Assembly (NCBI RefSeq): GCF_000516985.1
Contig: NW_006917100.1
Span: 1,539,490-1,603,489, forward strand
Direction: 5' to 3'
DNA from: Pestalotiopsis fici W106-1
Lineage: Eukaryota > Ascomycota > Sordariomycetes > Amphisphaeriales > Sporocadaceae
Length of the DNA stretch: 64,000 nt
Position numbers and translations under genes: made by a program
Shown here: one piece after another, positions 43,525-55,632 of the stretch
Layout: each line of letters begins with the position of its first letter
How positions within the stretch are numbered: position 1 is the stretch's first letter
Notes under the pieces: generated by a model
Databases searched by the model: none
What the model saw: the letters and a program-made list of their open reading frames with translations, nothing else
What the model was told of the DNA's origin: nothing

Positions 43525-45026
43525 AAGAATACCTTGAGAGGGTTCATTCAGGGATTTGGAATATATTGTGCATATTTCGCACAGAAGTATGATTAGAATG
43601 GTACAGTACAAAATGGGAGGGCCGAATGAGGAATAAGCGTTTGTGTGACAAGTACCTTTACAAAATCTAGGTGCTAATGCTGTATCTACTGTGTATTACG
43701 ATGTTTTTGCAGGGGCATTGAATGGCTGATTTTGAAAATACTGGGTTGGATGTGAGTATGCATTCTTCTATCCACGGCCGACAAGCAAACCACTCATGAG
43801 GCCGAGTCTTGGAGGCAGCGGCTGTGAGATGAGCTCAATGGCACAGCTGCTTATATGACTCTTCAGTATGCAAGTTGACGTGTCGTGGTGTCGTAGTTGA
43901 ATGTCGAGGCTATTCCAACAGTGATTGAGCAAAGTGTAGGGACATGTACAGCTGCAGAATACCTGGATAGAAATTGCAATAAATATCAAAAGGTTTGAAC
44001 ACGTTCGGTCGAAAAGAAGAATTGCACAGACGCGCAGGGGTTCGAGGGGGAAAGACAATTGGCTTGCATTGGTTCATACTGTACAGAGTACGTCTAGCAT
44101 GTGCACATTAGCGGATAGGTAGCGGGGGAGAAGAGATGGTCAAGGTACTGTGAACCTCTGATCGGTAAATGCTAACAGGTGTATTCCGTTGCGTCCTACC
44201 TGGATATGGACCTTGATGCAAGTTGGAGCTCGTCATCCCACCATCACGCCTGGGCGGCGGCGCAACCTTTTTGGGGCAAAAAGAAAAAAGCAACCAAACG
44301 CCGTGTGCAGCTTACGGAATACACTTGGGCGGGCGGCAAGAGACAAAGTCGGTTGCTTTGCACCTTCTCCCTCCCAGCTATCCGTGAGGCAAACAACAAA
44401 CGGCGGAAAGCAACGAGTCAACAATTTCTGTCATTTGGTCCCCGCGGCGCTCTCTAGCCTAGCTTGAGCTCACTCACAATCAACATAATTCTGCAACACT
44501 TCACATCACCAGTCGGCACATTGGACGTGGCTCCGTGCTCGAGTCGGCGTTCCTTATCTCGACGACGACTGCTACAACGATACGCCCGTGCAGCAAAAGA
44601 CAAGCAGCCAATGCAAAGCCTCTGAAGCAATGCTGCGCTCTTCTCCGAGTTAAGTTTTTTTTTTTTTTATCGCTTTCTTCCAATGGGTTTCAAGTGCTGG
44701 AATATTTTGGCATTCGTGGCGAGATTTGCTACTTGATTGGCATTGGCGTCGAGGCCGAGCGTGGATCGTGTCATGCTATTGCTCGCCAGTAGTGCGAATG
44801 CGAACATGCAAGCCCGCTACAGCCTTGCAAGTTTCCTGAGAGCCTATGGGAAGAGGCAAGAAAAAGAAACAAAGCAATTACTACTCATGTTTTACCTCTA
44901 ACCATGTTTTCCTCAGGCATGTTGCTAATTTGACCTTTGACTCAGCAGAGTGCCCAACCAAATACACACCTCGACATTTATAAGGACTTTGCCGCCGCAC
45001 GGTCTAGGTAGCTGCGGCGTTACGTT
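43525..45026. other. Intergenic, promoter of the RING gene
   Basis: 1.5 kb without a convincing gene. Frames near 44179-44467 on both strands overlap each other and have no motif. A T-rich tract occurs at 44654-44668. The last 100 bp before the ATG at 45027 hold the expected short leader. Confidence 0.55.
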
Positions 45027-47023
45027 ATGGACTTTTACTACAACATAGTCTCCTCGTCCCCCGCGGCTGGTTACGACGGTCCCGATTTCGTGGCCGCCAA
45101 CGACGATTCGAATTACGAATCAGACACACACACATACCAAGAAACTCTAATCAGTATCCCTGACAGCACCCAGAGTGAAGAAGAATCCGAGGGTGGACTT
45201 TTTGTTGAGCAGGAGCGCAGCATTTCGCCGGCCTCTGCTATCACTGTCGCTTCCCTCTCCGCCTCCGCCTCCACCTCTGAGCAAGAAGATAGCTCCAGCG
45301 AGATTAGCTCCTCGTCGCCAGCATCAGAATCATCTTCGGAAGCAGAATCAGACCGCGATTACTTTTTCGACAACGAGAGGGCAGACGTTGACTGGGAGCA
45401 GGCGTTGGAGAGAGAGCTAGAAGCACAGCCTGATGACCACAGTATCGGCGGCGATAGCGAAGGAACAGTACACCAGCCAGACCCGGATGCACTGCATCCA
45501 CGTCTCAACGAGCATAGACACCCGTTCCTCCTTGAAGAAGACCTCCACGGGCAACCAGGCCGAATCGAAGTAGAAGATTACGACGTTGACGAAAACGAAG
45601 ACGAAGACGACCTTGATGCTTTCGAGGAAGGCTTGGTGGACCTGGCAGTAGTGAGACTTCACGTCGAAGAGGAAGAGGAAGGCGACGGCGGCGACGACGA
45701 CGACGACGAGGTCGACAATCTTCAAGCGGAGGCCCGGAACAGCTTTGCGCAACAATTCCCGCATCACCACCACCATCACCGCCATCATCACCACCATCAT
45801 CACCACCATTTGCATCATCACCACGCCCAGCAGCGCCCCTCGACTCTCCGCTTCTCGAGTCTCCTAGACGTACGAAATCTAGGCCCACGAAGTGCATCAC
45901 CTGCACAGTTGGAATCCCCCCATCGAATGCCTGGAATGGCGGACGAATTAATAGGCGTTGAGCTGGGGGGCGGAGGCGGTATGGGTCGAAACTCGCGGGC
46001 TCGCGCATCCCAAAACCAACCGCGCAGGGCAGAGCCAAATGTGATAGACCTGACGCTGGAGGATGATGACGAGTTAGAGCTGCTTGGGGAATCTGTTGGA
46101 GAATCGCAAAATGCCAGGCGGCAACAATCTCAGCGCCGGAGCAATGCCCCCCGTCTGAATCGAAGCGATGGAAGTTACGTCGGAAACCAAAATGTCATTG
46201 AGTTAAGTTCCGACGATGAAAATGACAATACCGTAGCTGCCACTCGTGCCCGACGTGCACCACCTGCACATTTACACCACAACAACCATCAAAATCGAAA
46301 CCGACACCAGCACCAACACCAACACCAGCACAACAACTTCCACCGAATCAACATTGGTGCAATACCAGCAATGGCGGCTAGGAACCACAACGAGCGTTTT
46401 GCCCAATTCTTGATGGGAATCGGTGGAGATGTCAACAATGCTGCCAACGATCATAATGTCTTGGGGATGAATGTGCGTCCTCCAGGCTTTCCACCTAATC
46501 TACACCTCGATTACCAAGCGGTTGCCTTTGCTGCCCAGCCGCGACCGGCCCCTCAACCTGCCGCTGGGCCTAGAAAGCCTGATCATGATCCGCCCTCCAA
46601 GCCGAGAGATGGCTTCACACGCGACACTAATGAGGACAATGTGGTCATCTGTCCTAGCTGCGACGAAGAGCTTGCATTCGACCCCGATGGTGGTGATGAG
46701 AATGGACCGCCCACGAAGCGAGCCAGAAACAAGAAAGACCAGGCAGAGCATCACTTCTGGGCCATCAAGGAATGTGGTCATGTAAGTTGGACTTTTTTTC
46801 GAGGCCCATGTGCGTCCGAGTGCCTGCAAGGTCATTTTTGCTAACTCGTTTCCCTTAGGTCTTTTGCAGGCGATGCTATGAGAACCGCAAGCCGACTGCG
46901 AAGAACCCAGTCAAGGTCGGTTTCAAGGCCTGCCCTAGCAATGGCAAAAGAATCATTTGTGCCGTCGACAACTGCACCTCTGACGTTACTACCAAGACTT
47001 CTTGGGTTGGACTATTTTTGTAA
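45027..47023 (+). CDS. RING-finger protein with SUMO-interaction-like motifs (candidate STUbL)
   Basis: Exons 45027-46781 and 46859-47023 give 639 residues. The C-terminus is a RING-type zinc finger. CPSCDEEL (about 551) begins it; after a spacer of about 35 residues CGHVFCRRCYENR crosses the intron, and a final pair lies in CAVDNC. The chain ends WVGLFL, as in fungal proteins of this type. Upstream the protein is long and mostly disordered: Ser/Glu-rich N-terminus, acidic runs, and a His-rich tract of more than 20 residues near 247-275. It has two hydrophobic-acidic motifs, VIDLTLEDDDE (about 339) and VIELSSDDEND (about 390), each the classic shape of a SUMO-interaction motif. SIMs plus C-terminal RING define SUMO-targeted ubiquitin ligases of the Slx5/Slx8/RNF4 kind. 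That role is inferred. Confidence 0.82.
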
Positions 47024-48445
47024 TCATTCCGGTTTCACCCACTGTGTCAGATTCCCCATCTCCCTTCCACATCTGCGGATTGGAAGCAGAGATACTTGTT
47101 CCACACGACTTCACGATACATACCCCTTCTGCATTCACAGGCGTTGTCATTGGCAAATATACATAAGCGTAGATTATCACACTTGCATGGCACCGGCGTG
47201 ATGGCATTTGAGACGGCCATTAAGGAGTTCGGATTCTGGCACACTCAAACTGCATTGCTTCGGCGTTTTCTTTTAGGGCAGAGATTCAAGAATGGTATAT
47301 AGCTGGCCTGATTTCATGCACCTGCAGCGTGTTAGTAGTAAGCAGATGCCTTCTAAATAGTTCAGGTGCCTGTGCTCAGCTCTTTTTCTTCGCCCCTGAC
47401 TACTGTGACTGAGTGGGTAATGCTCCCTGCCTGTGCAGATATTTCCTACTTCAAATTTGCTTCCATTGCAGCACTTCTGTGTCGTGACACATAGGGCAAG
47501 TACCAGCTAAGACCATTTATCACCTCATCCTTACTTGAATGGTATTGTCACCTAACAAGACATGCCATGTTTAACAAACTTGGTTATTCAAATCGACTTG
47601 ACAGCACCACACAGAGAGCATTTTGTGCTTGCTTTCTGATCACAACAACATCCGAAGCATGTTTTGCGGGACCCCTATTGCCAGCCACAAATGAAGGGAC
47701 TATTTCGAAGGGTTTTACTTCTTTTTTTTTTTTTTTTTTTGGCTGTGTAGATCCACCGCGGCCAGCAGAGCTTCACCAGCTGTGTTGCATTGCACCTTGG
47801 GCAGTATCCGACAGGGCCTATCAAGAAGGGCAAAAGGAAATCTGAAGGTAGTGATGGCTAACAATGTGCAATATACGACTATGTATAATCAATCAGTAGC
47901 TGTTGATGTTAGACTGTGTGGACTCCAACGAGTTTGCTCTATATGGGCAACGTTATAAAGCCATGTGTACAGAATATGGAGATTTTTCCGCTACAAACTT
48001 GGCGCTTGTCCATTCTCGTCCTCTTTTTTTTTAAAAAATAAAAATAAAAAATAAAGATAAAAATAATACAACAAGAAATGATTAAGAGATGCATTGAATC
48101 ATGTGACAAAGTTGCATGATCATTGATATATATCTGCCCGCTGTGGCCCAACCACGGATGGCGTCCAAGGCTGGTTTTATGACAACATTTTTGCGATGCA
48201 CAAACAAACAAATCTCCCAAAAGAGCAGGCTTTTAAAATTTATAAAAATCCTTCATGTCTACTTGAAAAGAAGATGAACATAACAATAACAATAATAATC
48301 TTTTAAAATGGCGGTCACAGCAAGTCAAACAGTTTGAGATGTAAAGCATGAATTTCGCATATAGGTGGGCGCCACTAGTTCGGAAATACCCCGAATTTAG
48401 TTTAGCTTTATAGTTTTAGATAAACGACCAATTTTCAACGAACAA
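47024..48445. other. Intergenic, no protein gene seen
   Basis: 1.4 kb with long T and A/T tracts (T run at 47720-47740, A/T-rich 48027-48070). Short open frames at 47096-47302 and 47567-47845 show no motif. Confidence 0.6.
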
Positions 48446-48517
48446 AGCACCATGGCGCAGCGGAAGCGCGCCGGGCTCATAACCCGGAGGACCTCCGATC
48501 GAAACGGAGTGGTGCTA
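48446..48517 (+). tRNA. Initiator tRNA-Met (CAT)
   Basis: A 72-nt cloverleaf without intron. The acceptor stem AGCACCA/TGGTGCT starts with the A1:U72 pair that marks eukaryotic initiator tRNA. The anticodon arm has three G:C pairs (GGG-CTCATAA-CCC) with anticodon CAT. The T loop reads ATCGAAA in place of TTCGA, the initiator signature. The discriminator is A. The anticodon arm matches the primer-binding site of the inner copia element in this window. Confidence 0.95.
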
Positions 48518-49033
48518 CAAATGATTCAATTTTTTGGCCTTTTCTACTATTATGTATAGCTATTGCAGCCAATATTTTTATGGCGCATTGTTTCGCTGAC
48601 TTGTTCTTTTTTTTTTGTCGCTTCCTTTTTATTTTTTAATCTCCGAAAAATCAATATCACATCCATAACCAAGCATGGGGTACATCCGCGATCATGTGCT
48701 TGAAATAGTATGCGAGTACGGATCATTAAGCTTAAATATAAGGTTCATTCGAATGTTGTATTACCAAAAATAGCATATGCTTGCTTTACTTATATCTCGA
48801 AACCACTATAGTGTCTCTGATGTTCATGGTCAAAAAGATTGCAATGAGAACATGATGCATTTCACCCAGGCTTAAATAACCTCGTCGCCATAGTCAGATT
48901 GCTGACAGCAGCACGATGGCCGCCGATGGATATTGTTAAACATATGCTCAGTACATGGTATACAAATCACATACTTCTTTTGATGTTGAACTCGACAATC
49001 AGCGTCCTTGTACCGTGATTCAAGGCGATTGAT
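48518..49033. other. Intergenic
   Basis: 516 bp between the tRNA and the 3' end of the transporter gene. A T-rich stretch 48605-48640 may serve tRNA termination only indirectly. Nothing else is seen. Confidence 0.5.
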
Positions 49034-50782
49034 CTACGCGTTTTCTATTTCTTTGTAGACGTACGGCACCTTGTCATGTATCACAAGAAGCATACCGCCA
49101 CAAGCAAGTGCTACAAAACCTGCCGATATGGTCGTAAAGGCACCAATGCCAATTTTTTCGACTGCTGGCAGCACCACCGCACTACCCGCAGCACCAAATA
49201 TATATCGCATGAGGTAGTTGGCAGCGGTCACTTCTGCGGCTCGGGACGGCATCACATCTGCGGAAGATTGGTGAGCATATTTGAACCAAAATTATCGCTG
49301 ATTATAGACATACCAAGGCAATACGTGTTTACAGAGGGAAACACCATGAGCTGACAGAAACCCTGTGCAAACATGACAATGGCAATGACAGGAATTCCGC
49401 CTTTATCGTATTCCACTATGGGGTCTGGGGTCAGTAATTGCAATAAATAAGGGTACATAGAATGGGCGCGATTATGCTTTGAACCGCATTGAATCGGGCC
49501 AGTAATCGAGAAACTTCACAATAACTTACGACACCATCCGTAGATGAGCATGCAAACGGGAATGCCAATACCCATCCAAGGAGCTGCGCTGCGCATCCTG
49601 TCCTCGGGTTTGCGATAGCCATTCCGCTTGCGAACCCACTCCTTGACAACACGGTCGGCCCAGCGCCCGCCAAAGAACGTGCCGAGCAAGTAGCCACATC
49701 CGGGTGCCAGGTAAAACAGGCCGGATTGCAAGGGTGTCGTCAGACCCAGCCGAGGATTAATAACGTAGACAATTGGTACAAGGAAGGAGTACATGTTCCA
49801 AACGAGCGACGATGACGCGATGGATACCAGGGCAATGTTTGAGTAACGAAACAGGGACAGCAGTTTGAGCGGATTCATGGTTCTGAGCGTCTCTCGCATT
49901 CGATCTTCTTTGGGAATAGAGTCCCAGCGCTTGCGGTGTATGGTCTCGGGAATGAGAAAAATGGCGAGAATGCTGGCGAGTCCGCTCATGGCTACCTGTA
50001 ACCAATAAATGTCCCTCCAGCTGACATATGTCACAATCGCGCCTCCGAGTAAGGGTCCTGTCACCATGTTAGTTTTGGTTATTCCTACCTGCACCGTATT
50101 TGCTTACCAAGTGCAGGTCCAACAAGAACTCCGCTGGAGAACCATCCCATTGCCGTCCCTCTTTCAGTCTAGTATTGTCAGCACCAACCAGAAGTACCAC
50201 GAACCAGGACGAGACACCAACCGGCTTGTATAGATCCCCAATGCATCCAGGACCCGTGACCAACAATCCCGTTCCACCAAAACCGCTGAGAGTACGGAAA
50301 GCGAAGAAGGCGGCCAGATTTGGCGAAAGTGCTGTGCCGAGCGAGAACGCAAAAAAGGATATCACGCTGCTCAACAAGACGAGACGACGACCGGCGAGGG
50401 TGCTCAGAGAGCCCCAGAGAAACGCCGAAAGGCCCATGGCGGCGGTGTACAGGCCATTGCTGATGTTGATGACGGAGCCCGTGGTGTGAAAAGCCGCGGC
50501 AATGTCTGGCACGGCCGTCAAGCTGCCCGTCGAGGAAATGGGCGAGAGAATGGCGCAAAAGGACAGGATGGCCACAAAGGCTCGTTTTTTCCGTCTCGAG
50601 AATCGGTCGTATATGACCTCATCGCCAGCCTGTTGCTCCTCATGACCCGATGAAGACTCTTCGTCTTCCGCGGCATTAACATGGCTCTCTACCGGGACTA
50701 ACTCCGGGAATAAAGACCCAGGAGACTTTTCCGGAGGACCATTCGCCTCGAGTTCTTTCTCGTCGTGGGTCATGATATTCAT
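49034..50782 (-). CDS. MFS transporter, DHA1-like (drug/multidrug type)
   Basis: Exons 50782-50222, 50168-50108, 50057-49530, 49424-49314 and 49257-49034 give 494 residues with matching phases. The N-terminal 65 residues are hydrophilic and acidic, then about 12 membrane segments follow. The first half has AFVAILSFCAILSPISSTGSLTAVPDIA, the loop 2-3 motif WGSLSTLAGRR (motif A) and FRTLSGFGGTGLLVTGPGCIGD with GPALGPLLGG (motif C-like) in segment 5, the mark of proton antiporters. The centre carries a basic loop (HRKRWDSIPKEDR). The second half has FFGGRWADR and AANYLMRYIFGAAGSAV. Such proteins sit in the plasma membrane and export drugs or metabolites; the substrate is not predictable. Intron 1 uses an unusual donor GTTGGT. 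The first ATG is used; the next is three codons on. Confidence 0.9.
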
Positions 50783-51263
50783 CCGTGTATACGATGTTCA
50801 TTTTGGACATGACAGGAAGAGATGAGATGGCCGCTGCAAGGGAAAAAGTTTGGTTGGTCTAGGGAGGCTATAGGCACATGGATACAAACCGATGCCGGCC
50901 ATTACACGGACAAGACACTTCTCGGACCTCCTATCTACCCCATGTACTACCCAGGACAAGATGCCATCTCCACCCTTCGGCTGCTTTTCCGATGGGCACA
51001 AAAAGTCTCCGCATTCAGCAGCCCAAGGCCAACAGCCGAAAGCGTTCAGCAAGAAGACTTACTAGAATGACTTTGAGCGGGCAAACATATGGATCTGGGT
51101 TGAAGCTTTGATCTGAAAGGAAAATGATTCCGTGCAGCAGGCTTGGTAGTGACACACAGGGTGGCAACTGTACAATAAAATAAAGTCATTTTTGAAGACA
51201 TGGTTGAATGCCAATGATTGAGAGAGGCAAAAATAACAAAACTGAAATCCAAAAAGAACAATC
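50783..51263. other. Intergenic, transporter promoter
   Basis: 481 bp between the transporter start and the tRNA-Gly gene. Short opposite-strand frames have no motif. No clear TATA box is found. Confidence 0.5.
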
Positions 51264-51334
51264 TGCACTAGCCGCGAATCGAACGCGGGGCCCATCGATG
51301 GCAACGATGGATTTTACCACTAAACCACTAGTGC
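51264..51334 (-). tRNA. tRNA-Gly (GCC)
   Basis: A 71-nt minus-strand cloverleaf without intron. The acceptor stem is GCACTAG/CTAGTGC with discriminator A. The D arm contains GGTTTAGTGGTAAAAT, the anticodon loop TTGCCAT carries GCC, and the T arm is CCGCGTTCGATTCGCGG. All stems pair well. Confidence 0.95.
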
Positions 51335-51995
51335 TTGGAAAGTTTGTTCTTATTAGAGAATATGTTTGCCATATCATTTCCGTGGCGCGTCAAATTCCAC
51401 TACCCATGTATATTGTGGTCGAGACTCACGAAAGATCCAAGTTAATAAGGGGCCCACGCCCCGCTAAGGTCCGTTATGGTCTCCCTCCAGCTAACACTGT
51501 TTTGCTTTAGCACCTCAATAGGCTGACGGGCCCATTGATCAGGCACCCGCACGAGCCGCACCATAATACAACTGATCTCGTCTCTTGGTCCCAAACCATA
51601 GATCTCGGTCGAGCCAATGGTGAATGACTAATGATGTAATCGCGATTCGTCGGTATCTTGGGTCGAAAATTTAATGGAAAGATATCTGCTCTGCTTTTGT
51701 GTTTATATTACCTCAACTTGATGTAGACTCTTTGTGTGAGGCTACACCTGAGACTACCAAGCACCTACGGATTATAGTGACAAAGCTAGTCCTCGATAAG
51801 CATGTACCCGGTGGCATTTATTATTAGCGGCGCAGCAAAGACAAATCTGGTTTCATTAATAAATTCAAGGCGGATTCATGATTGCCTGCCTGTTTACCTG
51901 GCATTTGCTCCTTTCCATAGATACACAGTCTCACATGCATTGTCATCATCGTCGCCTCCTCTCACTCGACGACATTATATCAATCGCTTGCAACC
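51335..51995. other. Intergenic, promoter of the thioredoxin-like gene
   Basis: 661 bp. The last 130 bp are rich in C and T and end CGCTTGCAACC before the ATG, a usual leader. No gene is seen. Confidence 0.5.
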
Positions 51996-52726
51996 ATGAG
52001 ACTCACATTCGTCGCCGCGCTTTGCCTTAGTGGCACTTCTGCCCTGGCCGCTACTGTGCAATCAATCAATGCAGAGGTCGAGAAAGTCAAACACAACGAC
52101 TGGCCTAGCGCCACATATGACACCGAGCCCATCACCTATTTTGATGGCAAGCAAGTTCCTGCATTACCACAGATAACCGACGAAGCCGAGTTTAGTCAGA
52201 CAAAGTATCTGGTGGTCAATTTTGGAAGGTACATATAAAAATCTGCTGTGCTTTTCCATTTGCATATGTCTTGTGCTAACAGGGATCCGAAAGCCCGTAT
52301 TGTCCCCATTGCATAAACTTCAAGCCGACCTACCAGACCTTGTACGAATACTACTACACATCAAATGTCCCAGTAAACAACAATACAATTCCGCCGACGT
52401 TCGAGGAGTATTACGGGCTCAAATTCTACACAATCAACTGTATCTACAAAAACGACATCTGCAGAAAGCAAGGCATCACAGCTTATCCCACGACCATTTT
52501 GTACAAGAATGGCGAGCCTCTTGCTTCTCTCCGAGGTACCAAGCAAATGAACCAAGTCGCCGACATGATTGAGAATGCGCTTGAGTCGGAGAATCCGGGA
52601 ATCCGACCCCTCCACCCCCTTCTCCCTGCTCCCGGTGCTACTTCGCGTCCTGTTCCCCAGAACGTGCCGCAGGACAAGGTGCCCACGGATGAGAGTCAGA
52701 AGCCATTGAATGCAGGGGGGAAATAG
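51996..52726 (+). CDS. Secreted thioredoxin-domain protein with CPHC site
   Basis: Exons 51996-52228 and 52294-52726 give 221 residues. Residues 1-18 are a signal peptide (MRLTFVAALCLSGTSALA). The thioredoxin fold starts near residue 55 (ITDEAEFSQTKYLVVNFGS), with the redox motif CPHC at 81-84. It continues INFKPTYQTLYEYYY, the region INCIYKNDICRKQGI, and the cis-Pro segment AYPTTILYKNGE. The tail is Pro-rich and ends without an ER-retention tetrapeptide (LNAGGK), so it is probably secreted or wall-bound rather than an ER disulfide isomerase. The intron acceptor used here is AAAG at 52293; the stronger CAG at 52282 would shift the frame. Joining at 52294 restores the family sequence SPYCPHC. 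Two more Cys in the second half may form a structural disulfide. Confidence 0.82.
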
Positions 52727-52991
52727 TGTATAAAAGTTGCATTCTTTCAAGAGATAACCGTAAGTGAAGTGAGCAAGCGTTCGTTTCGCTAGTATTTTTA
52801 TCTCACATGAGCCAATGCGGGAAGGGAAAGATGTGATCGAGGAGGCGTAGAAGGACGTCTGAGTTGATTTACGATTTATAACAAAGAAGTGCCGAAGAAC
52901 TGCGTAATAGCGAACAATATCATGATTCAGACCGTCTTGTAAAGCTCGTCCGCTATGTAATGCGCGCCATGGCTGCTAGAAGATTCTCTTT

Positions 52992-53668
52992 TCAGACTTG
53001 ATCAGGAGTTATAGGCACCAAGACCCATAACTGATTGACATTGCCGGGAAACGACTCATAGCCATAGATCCTCGTACTTGGAAGAAAGGTATAAGCAACA
53101 GCATATAGTTTGGAAGACCAAAAACTTACCCGTTACCCATGCCACCAAAGTAGAGATCCATAGAGGTACCCCCAGCTTTATTGATGAATCTTCACATCCC
53201 ATAACTCGTTTCAGAATTCACCGTCTTTTCTTCAATACGGCGGAACCGCATCTGCATCAAACATTGGGATTTTACTTACTGGAAGTGTCTTGGAAGGTTG
53301 GGCTCCGTGTGTTCCAAGAGCTGCCATAGCTGTCGATCGGTCTCGTAGGGCACGTAGCCGACAATGGGCGTTTGATTGTCGCTCGCGCCGTTCTGGAGCG
53401 TGAGCGCAGTCCCGGATGCCAAGTTGATGAGTTTCCAGTATTTCCCCTTGTGCACGAATCGCCAGATGCGGTTCTTTGCTCCCTCGCTCCAGATGGGTGC
53501 CCACCCTTGGACAATGACGTTGTTGCCTCCGCGGCCGGATTCCAAGTCGACGACGGTTGCGGTCCTCAGGTTGACTATCGAGTACAGACCACCGTCCGTG
53601 GGCGGAGCTGCTGTTACGGTACCAAGCAGATTGGTGGCAAATAAAAGCGCTGTTGCGAAATGCATCAT
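52992..53668 (-). CDS. Secreted ricin-B-type (beta-trefoil) lectin
   Basis: Exons 53668-53280, 53189-53130 and 53076-52992 give 177 residues; phases match and the trefoil pattern runs through both joins. Residues 1-20 are a signal peptide (TALLFATNLLGTVTAA). The mature protein is a single carbohydrate-binding trefoil. Its repeats begin GLYSIVNLRTATVVDLESG, then WKLINLASGTALTLQNG, then FINKAGGTSMDLYFGG, and their ends carry Q/R-x-W-type cores (NRIWRFVHKG, DRQLWQLLEHT, NQLWVLVPI). There is only the lectin fold and no enzymatic domain. A role in binding host or fungal glycans is likely, but the target is unknown. A reading frame that stops after exon 1 would lack the third repeat, which argues for the three-exon model. 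Confidence 0.85.
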
Positions 53669-54608
53669 GGACAGTGTCAGGATTGAATGGATCTGACTGA
53701 GAAGTGCTTACCTGGAACACAATACGATAGTTGCACTGCTTTTATAATACACCCGTCGATTGGTCATCTGGGGACATTTGGTTCATTGTGTTGACCCGAG
53801 TCCGCCAGCGGAATTAAGCACGCCAATCTATGGAATGGTTTTCAGCTTTCATGAAATGCTGGAAGCTAACGACTTACGATTATGCCGCCTTGGTATTGGC
53901 CACCGTGAAACATCATTGGTAAATCCTGGCATCAGGCTGAGACTTTGTATAATCTACCGATATGGAATGAACTTGATTGGTTTCATGTGCCGCGCTGCTG
54001 TAGCTGAGGCACCAATATGTATTTCACGGTAGCGTCTTGAAGCTTCTTTTGCCGCTTCTTGATATTGGCACTATGGTAGGACCGAACGTGCGCCGAAGCA
54101 TGCATACTCCTAAAGCGGTGTTGATGGCCGCCAAGATGACTAGGTGCTGAATTTATTCTACTAAGACTTAGCAAAATTCTACAATTAGACGGTTCCACCC
54201 CGTCATACATTCTAACAAGTTCATGCAAGGGCAAGATTGGCGATACATAATGATCAGTTTATGGCGTGATACCAGTACTAAACTACTACCGGCCGCTAAT
54301 AGTGGCCATATAAGCCTGGCATACAGCATATGTAGGTACCTAGGTAAACCACCTGAGATAGGTTAGTTTCCGTCCCGAGCCGTACCGCAACCCAAAACTA
54401 TCCCGACACTTCAGCTACTCATATGTGGGCATTTCTTCGCCACCCTTCAAGTCGCAGAGATCATCTAAGCATCTGATGAAAACCTTGGTTGTCCGTTTGT
54501 CATTTGCATGTTTAACCTCATCACATACTCTCTCATGACGCCAATGCAGTCCGTTCCTGCAAAGCCCATTCCACGCTGCAGTACGCCCTGCAGCTCCCGT
54601 CATAAGAA
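53669..54608. other. Intergenic, no gene seen
   Basis: 940 bp between two minus-strand genes. It holds the lectin promoter and the 3' region of the peroxygenase gene. No motif is seen in the short frames at 53760-54234. Confidence 0.55.
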
Positions 54609-55632
54609 TCAGAAAGACAGGGGGACGTCGGCAGGGCTTTGAGCAATCATGTCGTTTACAATTTGTCCAATGGTAGGACCGATTTCTGTGCTCGGCGGGG
54701 ACCAGCCTAACTCGACAGGCATGCGCTCGTTTCCTGTATTCAATCAGCCCCCATAGCTTACTGTAGAACATGAGAGTCGACTTACGAAAGAAATACTCAA
54801 AATAAGCTCGGTCGATGACTTGAACAACAGGGTCACCCCAGATCGCGACCAGCATTGCGTTCTCTCCGACCAGTACCGGAACAGATTCCTCGGCAATAGC
54901 GAAGTCTGGGTTGACTCGACTCATATCAAGGGCATGACGAGCGCGCGCATTAGCGAGCGACTTGACTGAGATCTCAGTGTCGTTGCCGAAATAGCTCATG
55001 AAGCTATCAAAGACTTTCGGGTCAAATTTACCCGATGTGTCGAAATAGACATCTGCGCGAGACAAGCTGCCGTCGTGTTCAACAAGTCCGTGGGTTGGTT
55101 GCAGCATGTCCATATCAAAGAACTGTTATGTCAGCAAAGCATCCTAAAAGCAGCGTATTTGATTGCAAAGGAAAATTGAATGATCTTTCTCTTGGGTTCA
55201 AACTTACAGTGGCATTGGGTTGAGGATTCACTACCCTGCCCGTATCCCAAATATTAAAGGCAAAATCGTAGCCGATATTGTAACCATCTTTCAAAGCTGT
55301 GATCAATATATCCTTGGTGATATGCCGACCGTCACGCGGGAGAAATCCATGATTTGCCAGTGTATTCATGGCTGGGCAGGGTGATCGTACTAGATGCTGT
55401 GAGAATTTTGGTTCTTTTAGACTTGCTTTTATAGCAAAGACTTACAATCATTATGGCCAGCCGGCTTCCAGGCAAAATGGTTCCAGCGAATGGTGCTTCC
55501 AACCCAGAGATCGTCCCCGTTCATTGAATCGCGTTTGCCCAACTCCTTTGTCACCGCATTCATGTTGATATGCGGATAAGCAAGCACAGTCGGCATCGAC
55601 GATGCTAAGAGCAGAAAATACGGAAGCATCAT
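54609..55632 (-). CDS. Heme-thiolate peroxidase / unspecific peroxygenase-like (chloroperoxidase family)
   Basis: Exons 55632-55446, 55389-55208, 55122-54786 and 54733-54609 give 276 residues. Residues 1-19 are a signal peptide (MMLPYFLLLASSMPTVLA). The heme-binding motif S-P-C-P is at 65-68 (Cys67 as proximal ligand) in SPCPAMNTLANHGFLPRDG. The distal motif E-H-D is at 138-140 in GLVEHDGSLSR, as in short unspecific peroxygenases and chloroperoxidase. These secreted enzymes use hydrogen peroxide to halogenate or oxyfunctionalise small molecules. FEYFFR then ERMPVELGWSPP near the C-terminus are typical of fungal members. A frame read past the third donor gives a nonsense tail, which supports intron 3. 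The Zn2Cys6 regulator gene at 56272 is divergently transcribed 639 bp away. Confidence 0.9.

Noticed and set aside
45417..46038. Long minus-strand frames opposite the RING gene (Val/Met-rich and Arg/Gly-rich)
   Set aside because: They mirror the His, Asp and Glu codon repeats of the plus-strand gene.
53232..53720. 162-codon frame overlapping the lectin gene
   Set aside because: A shifted-frame shadow of the lectin gene, whose trefoil sequence is in the other frame.
54415..54608. Continuation of the peroxygenase frame to 54415
   Set aside because: It results from reading through intron 3; splicing at 54786/54733 gives the family C-terminus and a stop at 54609.
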